From Clostridium sp. 1001275B_160808_H3 (GTDB taxonomy: Bacteria > Bacillota > Clostridia > Clostridiales > Clostridiaceae): a DNA stretch of 64,000 bases. The stretch is taken from positions 110,130 to 174,129 of the forward strand of contig NZ_JADNAT010000007.1 of NCBI RefSeq assembly GCF_015550425.1, in the 5' to 3' direction. This document shows positions 27,237 to 36,118 of this stretch, piece after piece. Both the position numbers and the translations under genes were made by a program. How positions within the stretch are numbered: position 1 is the first letter of the stretch; each line of letters starts with the position of its first letter. The notes under the pieces are model-generated. The model made no database searches, was not told where the DNA came from, and worked only from the letters and a program-made list of their open reading frames with translations.

Positions 27237-28316
27237 ATGGACGATTATAAAGCAAGTTATCAGCAACTTAAGTTAGAGTACGAAAGATATCAGAAAATCA
27301 CAGAAGAAAAAATACAAGAATTAAGTGCTGTTAATGTTCAGCATGAAAAAAACCTTGATATGCTTTCAAATGTAATATTAATTAGTAATTATATAAATTC
27401 AAATTTAAGTAGTAAAAATATAATACCTATGATAAATGATATGATAATAGGTATTATAGGGGTAACTCAATCTACAATATATTTGTTAGAAGACTCTAAA
27501 TTTGTCATTAAGGCTACTAATGGTACAAATGATAGTATAGTTCTTACAGAAGAGTGTATAAAATACGTAAGTAAAAATAAAACATTTATTTTAAACTCAA
27601 AAGAACCAATTGTAAAAGATGAATTAAATAATATATATATTCATTCAAGGCTGGGAGTACCAATAAAAGTTGCTGAAAAATATATAGGATATATTGTAGT
27701 CGACCATACCCACTATAATTTTTTAACAGAATTTCATGAAATATTTTTAAGTTCAATAGCAAGCCAAATTGCAATAGCTTTAGAAAATTCTATTTTATAT
27801 AAAAAGATAGAAAAGGCAGCTAAGTATGATTCATTAATAGGTATATATAATAGAAAGACTTTTTACGAAATTATAGAAGAAAGGTTATCTAATGGAAACA
27901 TATATAAATATGCTATAGTAATGATTGATTTAGATAACTTTAAAAAGGTAAATGATACCTTAGGACATCAATTTGGTGATAAAGTTTTAATAGAAACTGC
28001 AAATTTAATTAGGAGTATGCTAGAGCCAAAAGATATAATTGCAAGATATGGTGGGGAAGAAATAATACTATATATAGATTGCAATAGTGATAACGAAGAG
28101 ATATATAAAAGAATAGATAAGATAAGAGATTCTGTATCAAGTAATTTGGTTTCAAATGAAAAGAATGAAAGAAGCATTACTGCAAGTTTTGGAGTAGGCT
28201 TTTATCCTAATGATGGAAATACCCTTGAAGCTGTTATTAATTGTGCAGATGTATGTCTTTACAAAGCAAAGCATGCAGGAAAAAATAAAGTTATGAGTTC
28301 ACACTTTTTTAGATAA
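27237..28316 (+). CDS. GAF-GGDEF protein, probable diguanylate cyclase
   Basis: The start at ATG 27237 follows GGGGAGGG. The 359-residue protein has an N-terminal coiled coil (about 1-45), a GAF domain (about 50-195) and a GGDEF domain from about 200 (YDSLIGIYNRKTFYE, DNFKKVNDTLGHQFGD). The active-site loop reads GGEEI rather than GGEEF. The position of the inhibitory RxxD site holds ExxD, so product inhibition may be absent. It would make cyclic di-GMP in the cytosol in response to an unknown GAF ligand. No EAL domain is present. Confidence 0.88.
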   Translation: MDDYKASYQQLKLEYERYQKITEEKIQELSAVNVQHEKNLDMLSNVILISNYINSNLSSKNIIPMINDMIIGIIGVTQSTIYLLEDSKFVIKATNGTNDSIVLTEECIKYVSKNKTFILNSKEPIVKDELNNIYIHSRLGVPIKVAEKYIGYIVVDHTHYNFLTEFHEIFLSSIASQIAIALENSILYKKIEKAAKYDSLIGIYNRKTFYEIIEERLSNGNIYKYAIVMIDLDNFKKVNDTLGHQFGDKVLIETANLIRSMLEPKDIIARYGGEEIILYIDCNSDNEEIYKRIDKIRDSVSSNLVSNEKNERSITASFGVGFYPNDGNTLEAVINCADVCLYKAKHAGKNKVMSSHFFR

Positions 28317-28355
28317 AAGATAGAGATTAAGAAGTTTCTCTATCTTTTATTATTT
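28315..28355 (+). terminator. Terminator after the GGDEF gene
   Basis: AAAAGATAGAGA (28315-28326) overlaps the stop codon and pairs with TCTCTATCTTTT (28337-28348), followed by ATTATTTTTTT. Confidence 0.82.
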
Positions 28356-28442
28356 TTTTATATTATATTGTAAATATTTTCAGAAGAGTAGAATATATAT
28401 AAATTAAGAGAATAAAAAATTCTATAAAAGGAGTGGATTCCA

Positions 28443-28856
28443 ATGATTCAAGTTTTTTGCGCAAAGAGAGGAGCAGGTAAAACTAAAAGATTAATAGAAC
28501 TTGCAAATGAACACTTAAGTGAAGCAAAAGGAGATTCAGTTTATATTGATGATGATTGCAGACGTATGATGCAACTTAAAGGTAAGATAAGGTTTATAAA
28601 TACTAATGAGCTTGGCGTAATAGATTGTGATAGCTTTTATGGATTACTTTGTGGCGTTATATCTCAAAATTATGATGTAGAAAATATATATATAGATGCT
28701 TTATCGAGTATAGTTACTAAAAATATGTCTGAATCTACTAAACTGTTTGGAAAGTTAAAGGAATTCTCTCAAAAATTTAATTTAAATTTGTATATTAATT
28801 TAAATTGTGAATGTACTGATGAGCTACCAGATTTCATAAGGGAATATGTGGCATAA
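28443..28856 (+). CDS. Small P-loop protein of unknown function
   Basis: The 137-residue protein opens with a nucleotide-binding P-loop (FCAKRGAGKTKRL, residues 5-17) and a following strand rich in Asp (SVYIDDDCRRMM). It is too short for a full ATPase of a known transport family. The IYIDALSS segment (about residue 81) could act as a Walker B strand. It may be a compact kinase-like or regulator-like NTPase. It is a single gene with GGAGTGG upstream and no functional neighbours, followed by a large repeat field. Confidence 0.65.
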   Translation: MIQVFCAKRGAGKTKRLIELANEHLSEAKGDSVYIDDDCRRMMQLKGKIRFINTNELGVIDCDSFYGLLCGVISQNYDVENIYIDALSSIVTKNMSESTKLFGKLKEFSQKFNLNLYINLNCECTDELPDFIREYVA

Positions 28857-28866
28857 AATCAATTAA

Positions 28867-29290
28867 TAATTGACAATGGAGAAAGGACAATTAATGAAAT
28901 AGCTCAGGAGAGCTGAAATTCAATAGATAATTGACAATGGATAATTGACAATGGAGAATGGACAATTAAGGAGATAACTCAGGCTAGCTGAGTTATTGAA
29001 AATGAAAAATGAAAAATGAAAAATGAAAGAATTAAAGAAATAATTCACCTTCGGTGAATTATAAAAGAGTGAAAATGTTATGGGGATAGCTCAGGAGAGC
29101 CCAAGTGTTGAATGGGAATAAATAAAAATTAAGGGGTTAGTCCATAACTGAGAGAAGATTAGTTTAAAAAAATTATAGTGTGAAAGAAGGGAAAGGTTGG
29201 GGTAATAGTTCAGGGATACTGAATTATTTAGAATTTTAGAGTGAATAAGTAATAAATGATTGAAAAGTAGTCTGGGAATCTGAATTATGC
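28867..29290. repeat. Field of AATTGACAATGGA repeats with varied hairpins
   Basis: At least six loosely related units occur. A/T-rich leaders such as AATTGACAATGGATAATTG are followed by hairpins whose stems differ: AGCTC/GAGCT (28901-28914), ATAACTCAG/CTGAGTTAT (28974-28996), TAATTCACC/GGTGAATTA (29041-29061) and AATAGTTCAG/CTGAATTATT (29204-29228). A short AAATG-A direct repeat lies at 29000-29028. The leader matches the repeats at 24366-24500. No gene is visible in the 28857-29779 gap. Confidence 0.72.
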
Positions 29291-29483
29291 GAATTAAGAG
29301 GTTGTATGTATAGATATTATTTAAAATTTAGATTTGTATTTTAGCTTGAATTTTGAATAGTGAATAAGAGAATTCTAGCTATAATTTAGATGAACAGAAT
29401 TAATAATAATTGGCATGAAATTAGTAGTGAGGGGCGGTTCAAATATATTGAATTGCTCCTTTTAAATTTATGAGAATTAAACA

Positions 29484-29685
29484 TAATGATATGTATTAAC
29501 TTTCCGATTTTCGTATAATTTCGAATACAATTCTAAATTTAATACATATCATTAATGAGGCTAATTCTTCATTTGATAATTTTAAGCTCAGCTGTAACTG
29601 CGCTCAACTTCACTAAGTATTCAATGCCTGCGCAGCTAGTTAGCTTGTGGAACATATCTAGTTATCATAGCATTATATTCTCAAA
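29484..29685 (-). repeat. Mosaic intergenic element, copy A (inverted orientation)
   Basis: Read on the minus strand this copy begins GAATATAATGCTATGATAAC and TAGATATGTTCC, as in copies B and C. It ends with GAATTAGCCTCATTAATG, ATGTATTAAATTTAG, AATCGGAAAGTTAATAC and ATATCATTA. The central part differs from B and C but keeps the module CTGCGCTCAA in reversed form. The outer 17-base sequences TTAATGATATGTATTAA and its complement form terminal inverted repeats of the right-hand palindrome. It lies just upstream of tyrS. Confidence 0.7.
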
Positions 29686-29779
29686 ACATAACAATGGTAT
29701 CATTAGTTGTTTTATTGTTGATAATATTTTAATAAAAAGATATACTATAATAAGTAAAATAAATAGGAGGTTACGTAGA

Positions 29780-31000
29780 ATGGCTAATGTTTTAGACGAG
29801 TTATTAGATCGTGGATACATAAAGCAATTTACTCATGAGGATGAAACTAGAGAGTTGCTAGAAAAGGAGAAAATAACTTTTTATATAGGCTTTGATCCAA
29901 CAGCGGATAGTTTACATGTTGGACATTTCATTGCGTTAATGTTTATGGCACATATGCAAAAGGCAGGACATAGACCAATAGCACTTCTTGGTGGTGGAAC
30001 AGCAATGGTAGGAGACCCATCAGGAAAAACTGATATGAGAACTATGCTTACAAAAGAACAAATTCAACATAATGTTGATTCAATAAAGAAGCAAATGGAG
30101 AGATTTATAGATTTTTCTGATGATAAAGCAATATTAGTTAATAATGCAGATTGGCTATTAAACTTAAATTATGTAGATTTCTTAAGAGAAGTTGGAGTTC
30201 ATTTTTCTGTAAATAGAATGCTTACAGCTGAATGTTTTAAACAAAGATTAGAAAAAGGACTTTCTTTCTTAGAATTTAATTATATGTTAATGCAAGGATA
30301 CGACTTCTACGTATTAAATCAAAAGTATGGTTGTAAAATGCAATTAGGTGGAGATGACCAATGGTCAAACATGATTGCTGGTGTTGAATTAGTTAGAAGA
30401 AAGGCTCAAGGTCAAGCTATGGCAATGACTTGTTCTTTATTAACTAATAGCCAAGGACAAAAGATGGGAAAAACAGTAGGAGGAGCTTTATGGCTTGATC
30501 CAGAAAAGACTTCACCATTTGACTTTTATCAATACTGGAGAAATGTAGATGATGCAGATGTAGAAAAATGCTTATCATTATTAACATTTGTTCCAATGGA
30601 TGAAGTTAGAGAAATATGTTCTGTAGAAGGAGCAGCTATAAATGAAGCTAAAAAGCGTCTTGCTTTTGAAGTTACAAAGCTAGTTCATGGAGAAGAAGAA
30701 GCAACTAAAGCTAAAAGTGCAGCAGAAGCTTTATTCTCTGGTGGAGTTGATATGAGCAATGTTCCTACAGTAACTATAAGTAAGGAAAAATTAGGATCAA
30801 CTATTTTAGATATAATGGCTGAAAATAAAATAGTTCCATCTAAAGCAGAAGGAAGAAGATTAATTCAACAAGGTGGATTATCTTTAAACGGAGAAAAAGT
30901 AACTGAAGTTACTAGAACTTTAGAAGAATCAGATTTAGAAGATGGTTCAGCATTACTTAAAAGAGGAAAGAAAAACTATAATAAGATAGTTGTAGAATAA
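29780..31000 (+). CDS. tyrS: Tyrosine--tRNA ligase
   Basis: The true start is ATG 29780, behind AGGAGG at 29765-29770, giving the 406-residue length normal for TyrS. A longer reading from 29555 would translate a repeat element. Class I motifs are HVGHF (HIGH-like, in [12 protein letters not shown]), [13 protein letters not shown] and KMGKT (KMSKS-like). An S4 RNA-binding domain occupies the last ~65 residues ([23 protein letters not shown]). It charges tRNA-Tyr. No T-box signature is seen upstream, although such leaders are common for this gene in Firmicutes. Confidence 0.96.
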   Translation: MANVLDELLDRGYIKQFTHEDETRELLEKEKITFYIGFDPTADSLHVGHFIALMFMAHMQKAGHRPIALLGGGTAMVGDPSGKTDMRTMLTKEQIQHNVDSIKKQMERFIDFSDDKAILVNNADWLLNLNYVDFLREVGVHFSVNRMLTAECFKQRLEKGLSFLEFNYMLMQGYDFYVLNQKYGCKMQLGGDDQWSNMIAGVELVRRKAQGQAMAMTCSLLTNSQGQKMGKTVGGALWLDPEKTSPFDFYQYWRNVDDADVEKCLSLLTFVPMDEVREICSVEGAAINEAKKRLAFEVTKLVHGEEEATKAKSAAEALFSGGVDMSNVPTVTISKEKLGSTILDIMAENKIVPSKAEGRRLIQQGGLSLNGEKVTEVTRTLEESDLEDGSALLKRGKKNYNKIVVE

Positions 31001-31004
31001 AAAA

Positions 31005-31041
31005 CTTAAGGGAGTCGCGTTACGCGACTCCCTTAAGCTTT
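31005..31041. terminator. Strong GC-rich terminator between tyrS and the histidine kinase gene
   Basis: CTTAAGGGAGTCGCG (31005-31019) and CGCGACTCCCTTAAG (31023-31037) form a perfect 15-bp stem with a TTA loop, flanked by AAAA and CTTTT, so it can work in both directions between convergent genes. Its GC content stands out from the surroundings. Confidence 0.85.
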
Positions 31042-31107
31042 TGATTTAAAAATACTATTTTTAATCAAATTTAGATAACTACATAATAAGGAATATTCAT
31101 ATATTAT

Positions 31108-32559
31108 TTATGAGAGATCACTATTATTTTCTAATGGTAAAGTTAATTTTACTTTTATTTCATTACCATTAACTATACTAATTGAACCATTATGATCTTT
31201 AATAATTTCGTTACATAAGTATAATCCTAAGCCTGTACTATACTCATCATTAGAAAAATTTGACTTCGTAAAAGGCTCAAAAATATGGTTATAAACATCT
31301 TCAGGTATAGGATTTTCAACAATGTTAGTAATTTCTATATTATATTTATCATCAGAAGTGTAAGAGTTTACAGTAATTATAGAATCTTTGCTAGAATATT
31401 TTATTGCATTATCTAATACATTAATTAAAACTTCTTTTATTTTATTTGGTTTAAAGCGTACTATTTCGTTTAATATGTTTGAATTTATTTTTAAGTTATA
31501 TTTTTCTGCTTTAATGTTTAAATCAGAAATTGTTTGATTAATAATTTCTGAAATATCTATATATTCATAAGTATCTTTTATTGAGGATAATCCTTTTGAA
31601 ATTTTTATAATTTCAAGTACTAATGTATTTAATCTTTCGCTTTCTGAGTGAATTCTATCAATGGCACGATACTTAAATTCTTCATCATCTACAACATTTT
31701 CTAAAATCATTTCTGAATATCCAATAATTGAAGTTAAAGGTGTTTTAAGTTCATGAGTAACAGTATCAAAAAATATTTTTCTGCTTAAGGCTAATTTTTC
31801 AACCTTTTCTTTTTCTTTTTCAATATCTAAAATTTGCTCTTGAATTTTAGATTTCATATTAATAAATTCTCTAGACAATATAGATATTTCATCATTTTTT
31901 TTTGCATTGATATCTATATTTATTTCATAATTTCCTACACTTAATTCCTTTGAAGCTGAAGTTAATTTTTCTATTGGACTAACTATTTTATTTGTTAATC
32001 TATAAGAAATAGCAAATATAAAAATGATAAGGGATATTTCAATTAAAGTTAATATGCTTGTAGCTTTCATATAGTCTGAATAAAGATAAGTATAGTCCTT
32101 AGTTAAATTGAGTATTCCAATGTAAGATTCATTAATTATTATTGGATAGGAAAGCATTCCAATAAGATTGTTATTGTTATATTTTATATCAACAATAGTT
32201 TTACCAGATTTAATATCAGGAATATTTTCAGCGAATTCAGGGTTAGCTTTTTCTAAATTAGAAGCAAGCACGTTACCATCTATGTCGCATATTTGAAGGT
32301 TGCTATCATAGTTAATTGAAATATATTCTATTAAATATTTACTTTCTTGAGATAAAGCTTTATCTTTGTATAGATAATTTCTAACTGACAATGTATATTT
32401 AACAGATTCGCGAGTACTTTTCATTATTTCTTTTAATGAAGAGGTAACTGTGCTTTCCATATTATCTTTTAATATTTTTCTAACAGATATATTTAATGAA
32501 ATTCCTAGTAGTACAATTGTAAGAGTAATAATTAAAGTGAATTTGAATTTAATTTTCAT
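31108..32559 (-). CDS. Sensor histidine kinase of a two-component system
   Basis: The 483-residue protein has transmembrane helices at about 6-26 and 167-187 enclosing a ~140-residue extracytoplasmic sensor domain. A HAMP linker follows (about 188-240), then HisKA with the phosphoacceptor His269 in FDTVTHELKTPLTSIIGYSEM, and HATPase_c with N, G1 and G2 boxes (NVLDNAIKYS, TGLGLYLCNEI). The start lies two bases after the regulator stop behind GAGGT, so the two are cotranslated. The signal is unknown. Confidence 0.93.
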   Translation of the reverse strand: MKIKFKFTLIITLTIVLLGISLNISVRKILKDNMESTVTSSLKEIMKSTRESVKYTLSVRNYLYKDKALSQESKYLIEYISINYDSNLQICDIDGNVLASNLEKANPEFAENIPDIKSGKTIVDIKYNNNNLIGMLSYPIIINESYIGILNLTKDYTYLYSDYMKATSILTLIEISLIIFIFAISYRLTNKIVSPIEKLTSASKELSVGNYEINIDINAKKNDEISILSREFINMKSKIQEQILDIEKEKEKVEKLALSRKIFFDTVTHELKTPLTSIIGYSEMILENVVDDEEFKYRAIDRIHSESERLNTLVLEIIKISKGLSSIKDTYEYIDISEIINQTISDLNIKAEKYNLKINSNILNEIVRFKPNKIKEVLINVLDNAIKYSSKDSIITVNSYTSDDKYNIEITNIVENPIPEDVYNHIFEPFTKSNFSNDEYSTGLGLYLCNEIIKDHNGSISIVNGNEIKVKLTLPLENNSDLS

Positions 32560-32561
32560 AC

Positions 32562-33245
32562 TTACCTCATCATATATCCAACACCAAAAACTGTTTCAAT
32601 CACAGAGGGTTGTCCGTTTATATCAAGTTTGCTTCTAATTCTTCTTATATGAATATCTATAGTTCTTATGTCACCATCATAAGAAAACTCCCAAATATTA
32701 TCTATAAGCTGCTCTCTAGAAAAAACTTTATTTCTATTTTGAACAAAGAATTCAAGAAGTTCATATTCTTTTGGTTTTAATTGAATAACTTCATCATTTT
32801 TTAAAACAGTTCTGTTATTAAAATTAATCTTTATATTTGAATTTATCTTAATGAAATTTTTATTATCTTTAGAAGCTGACTTTTCAATACGTCTAAATAC
32901 AGCCTTTATTCTGCTTGTAACTTCTTTTATATGGAATGGTTTAGTGATATAATCATCAGCTCCAAGTTCAAGGCCGAGAACTTTATCAAATACATCATTT
33001 TTAGCTGTAAGAATTATAATAGGAATAGTATATTTAGAGTTTATATCTTTACAAAAGTCAAAACCACTTCCATCGGGTAAGTTTAAGTCTAACAAAATTA
33101 AATCGGGTAAAGTGCTATTTAAAAAATCATTAGCTTCTTTTAAAGAAAAGACACTATAAGGTAAATAGCCTTCAGCTTTCAAAGTATGGAACAATATATC
33201 ATTTATTGATTTATCATCTTCAATAATAAGAACTTGAGTATTCAT
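32562..33245 (-). CDS. OmpR/PhoB-family response regulator
   Basis: The 227-residue regulator has a receiver domain with the acidic pocket EDD (residues 9-11), phosphoacceptor Asp53 in LILLDLNLPDGSG and Lys102 in YITKPF. A winged-helix DNA-binding domain follows (LKPKEYELLEFFVQNRNKVFSREQLIDNIW, DIHIRRIRSKL). It is the partner of the kinase encoded immediately downstream. AAGGAGAA precedes the ATG. Its target genes cannot be told; the adjacent tandem lipoprotein genes on the same strand are candidates by position only. Confidence 0.94.
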   Translation of the reverse strand: MNTQVLIIEDDKSINDILFHTLKAEGYLPYSVFSLKEANDFLNSTLPDLILLDLNLPDGSGFDFCKDINSKYTIPIIILTAKNDVFDKVLGLELGADDYITKPFHIKEVTSRIKAVFRRIEKSASKDNKNFIKINSNIKINFNNRTVLKNDEVIQLKPKEYELLEFFVQNRNKVFSREQLIDNIWEFSYDGDIRTIDIHIRRIRSKLDINGQPSVIETVFGVGYMMR

Positions 33246-33330
33246 TACATATTCTCCTTAATATGAATATTATAATTTAATTATATTAAATATATTTTAA
33301 ATAATAAATAGGGTATAAAACTATTAGTTA

Positions 33331-33706
33331 TAAATTGCGAATATAAATGCTACGATAACTAGATATGTTCCTATAAATAATTAGGAATAACTACTATGCC
33401 AAGAGTTTTGGTTAACTCGCTGCGCTCAAACAATTAAGCAACACTAAGGCCTAGTAGTTTTTCCTACGACAAGTACTTCTAATTGCGTGCTATATGCTTA
33501 TTCCACAGTCTATTTATCTTCGCCAACTTATATTCTACCACTTTACACAGTTAAATTAAGAATTAGCCTCATTAATGATATGTATTAAATTGGAGATTTT
33601 ATTATAATGAGGAACTACAATTCTAAATTTAGTCATCTTAGATATATTAAATTTAGAATTGTATTCGATATTATATAAAAATCGGAAAGTTAATACATAT
33701 CATTAA
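33331..33706 (+). repeat. Mosaic intergenic element, copy B (longest)
   Basis: About 375 bases, around 90% identical by eye to copy C over the first ~210. Shared blocks include TTCCTATAAATAATTAGGAA, CCAAGAGTTTTGGTTAACTC, AAGGCCTAGTAGTTT, CTTATTCCACAGTC, ATCTTCGCCAACTTATATT and the palindromic end TTAATGATATGTATTAA...TTAATACATATCATTAA. An extra ~80 bases interrupt the terminal palindrome. It occupies nearly all of the gap 33246-33726, and I see no gene or clear promoter for the response regulator in it. Confidence 0.75.
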
Positions 33707-33726
33707 GTTTAATTCGCATTTTATAA

Positions 33727-34821
33727 CTAAGGTGTATATTGTCTATAGATTGAGTAAGCAGCTCCATTCTTTAGTTCTATCCAACATAGGGTTTCCTTAT
33801 GAGTTACAGGTTTACCATCACTTACATCAAGATCTCCTATATCCATTGGATTTCTTAAATTGATATAATTTATAAAATCATTAAATGAAGCTTTTTCATT
33901 TATAGAAGAATTTTCTGGTGGAGGCACATTATATCCTAATGCTAGAAAATCGTGATTTAATAATTGGAAGCTGCAATTACTTGATATCTCATAGGTGGTT
34001 AATTTACTATTATTATTTCTTATATAATAACCATCTGGAACATAATACTCTCCTTTATCGTTAATAGGAAGGTCTATTTTATCTGTATCAGCATTATCTT
34101 TAAGAAATTCTTTAAGAGATTCTTCTCTGCCAAGATAAAATTCAACTAAGTCAACATCTATATAGGTTTTTCCATCAACAGTATATATATTATTTATACA
34201 TCCAATTTGTTTATCATAAACATTTTCTAAAACTGTTAAAGTAAATTCTACCTTCCTTCCATACTCTTCATTTGTGCCATAATAAGTGAAAGTACCAGCG
34301 CTTGAAGTATCAACAGTTGCTAAATTCCAAGTTAAAGGAAGTGAAAGCGAGGTTCCATTTATATCAGTAGATATACTTCCAGGAAGGTTATATTCTGATT
34401 CTTGATAAATAGAATCTGTAAGCTTAATTACTTCAAATTTAGATGATATTTCTTTAGCTATTGATTTCATATTTTCATTATCAACATTATTAGCTAAAGC
34501 AGATTTTATTATAAAGTAAGCATCATCATATTTATTAGAATTCATATAAATATCTTTTATTTCTAAATACAAATCCTTATTAGATTTATCTAAAGAAATT
34601 GCTTTATTAAAATAGGCTTTTGCCTCATCATATTTATTATCAGTTAGAAGTTTTTTAGCATTAGAAATGGCTTCATCAACTTCATTTTCTTCTACCAAAA
34701 TTTCGCTTTTAGTATCATTAGAAACTGTTACTTTTTTTGTTGTGTCAGTACAAGCAAAAAGAGAAGTGCTTAGTATTAAAAAAAGTGGAATAATAGTTAG
34801 TTTTATAAATTTTTTATTCAC
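33727..34821 (-). CDS. TPR-containing lipoprotein, paralogue 1
   Basis: The 364-residue protein has a lipoprotein signal with lipobox LFAC, a tetratricopeptide-like helical region (about 50-130: AKKLLTDNKYDEAKAYFNKAISLDKSNKDLYLEIKDIYM) and a C-terminal domain (about 145-364). It starts with GTG at 34821-34819 behind AAAGGAGA. It is closely similar throughout to the next gene, with which it forms a tandem duplication 26 bases apart. Surface-anchored; I know no function. The C-terminal part keeps identical blocks such as DKQIG-x-INNIYTVDGKTYIDVDLVEFY. Confidence 0.75.
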   Translation of the reverse strand: MNKKFIKLTIIPLFLILSTSLFACTDTTKKVTVSNDTKSEILVEENEVDEAISNAKKLLTDNKYDEAKAYFNKAISLDKSNKDLYLEIKDIYMNSNKYDDAYFIIKSALANNVDNENMKSIAKEISSKFEVIKLTDSIYQESEYNLPGSISTDINGTSLSLPLTWNLATVDTSSAGTFTYYGTNEEYGRKVEFTLTVLENVYDKQIGCINNIYTVDGKTYIDVDLVEFYLGREESLKEFLKDNADTDKIDLPINDKGEYYVPDGYYIRNNNSKLTTYEISSNCSFQLLNHDFLALGYNVPPPENSSINEKASFNDFINYINLRNPMDIGDLDVSDGKPVTHKETLCWIELKNGAAYSIYRQYTP

Positions 34822-34847
34822 TGTAAAGTCTCCTTTAAAAATATTTT

Positions 34848-35930
34848 TTATGGTGTATGTTTTCTGTAGATAGAGTAAGCGATACCATTTTTCAACTCAA
34901 TCCAACATAGAGTGCCTCTATTAGTTATAGGTTTTCCATTACTTACATCTAGATCTCCTATATCCATTGGATTCCTTAAATCAATATAATTTATAAAATC
35001 TTTAAATGAAGCTTCTTTAGTTATAGAAGAATTTTCAGGTGGAACAACATTGTAGCCTAAAGCTATAAAATCATAAGGTAATAACTGAAAACTACAATTA
35101 GAAGATATTTCATAGGTAGTTAATTTACTATAGTTATTTCTAATATAATAGCCATGAGGTAGAATAGGAATTCCGTCATCTGTATATGAAATTTCTTTTT
35201 CAGCGTTATCTTTTAAAGCTTCATTTACAGCTTCTACACCTTGATAAAATTCAACTAAATCTACGTCGATATAAGTTTTTCCATCAACAGTATAGATATT
35301 GTTGATAGACCCAATTTGCTTATCATAAACATTCTCCATAACTGTAATTTCCATATTCACTTTTCTACCATAATCTTCATTAAAGCCTTCATAAACAAAT
35401 TTCCCTGCAGTTGAGGAGTCAACTACTTGATTATCCCAAGTTACAGGAATTGATATAGATTCACCTGAAATTACGGCCTTTACTTCATTTGGTAAGGTGT
35501 AGCTAGTATCTTGATATATGGATAAATTCATGTTTATAGATTCAAATTTAGATGAAATATCTTTTAAAATTGATTTCATATTCTCAATATCTATAGTATT
35601 TGTTAAAGCTGTTTTTATAATAAAATAGGCATCATCAAATCTATTAAAGGACATATATATATCCTTAATTTTTAAATAAACATCCTTATTATTTTTGTCT
35701 AAGGATATAGCTTTATTAAAAGATTCCTTAGCCTCATTAAATTTATTTTGAGCAAGATATTCCTCACCAATTTTTATTGCTTCATTTATTTCATTTTCTT
35801 CCGAGGAAATTTCATTTTTAGTATCTTCCGATATAGTTATTTTTTTAGAAGTATTTTGGCAAGATACAAGTACCGATGATATAGTAATAACAGATATAAT
35901 CATTATTTTAGAAAAAAGTTTTTTATTCAT
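34848..35930 (-). CDS. TPR-containing lipoprotein, paralogue 2
   Basis: The 360-residue protein has lipobox VSC at about residue 24 and the same layout as its downstream neighbour: a TPR-like helical region (AQNKFNEAKESFNKAISLDKNNKDVYLKIKDIYM) and a C-terminal domain sharing YYIRNN-S-KLTTYEISSNCSFQLL and FINYI-LRNPMDIGDLDVS. It starts with ATG behind GGAGG and is the first gene of the pair. The proteins differ mainly in the linker around residues 235-255. They probably arose by recent duplication. Confidence 0.75.
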   Translation of the reverse strand: MNKKLFSKIMIISVITISSVLVSCQNTSKKITISEDTKNEISSEENEINEAIKIGEEYLAQNKFNEAKESFNKAISLDKNNKDVYLKIKDIYMSFNRFDDAYFIIKTALTNTIDIENMKSILKDISSKFESINMNLSIYQDTSYTLPNEVKAVISGESISIPVTWDNQVVDSSTAGKFVYEGFNEDYGRKVNMEITVMENVYDKQIGSINNIYTVDGKTYIDVDLVEFYQGVEAVNEALKDNAEKEISYTDDGIPILPHGYYIRNNYSKLTTYEISSNCSFQLLPYDFIALGYNVVPPENSSITKEASFKDFINYIDLRNPMDIGDLDVSNGKPITNRGTLCWIELKNGIAYSIYRKHTP

Positions 35931-36118
35931 TTTTAACCTCCATGTAAATTCTATATTTATATCATATAAGGTAAAAATTTCTAAAGATTATATAGTTATT
36001 TCTAAAATATTTCCAAGTGAAAATTATTTAATCATAGAGTTTATAAATTTATATATGTTAAGATGTTAGATAAAGTATTCGACATTATAAATAATATAGA
36101 TGTATATGAGGTGGAGTT

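Noticed and set aside
29555..29779. N-terminal extension of tyrS
   Set aside because: It translates the mosaic repeat element, and ATG 29780 has a strong ribosome binding site and gives the normal TyrS length.
29100..29779. T-box riboswitch before tyrS
   Set aside because: I see no T-box consensus (AGGGTGGNACCGCG). The GGGGCGGTTCAA hairpin near 29432-29460 looks like one at first glance but lacks the motif.
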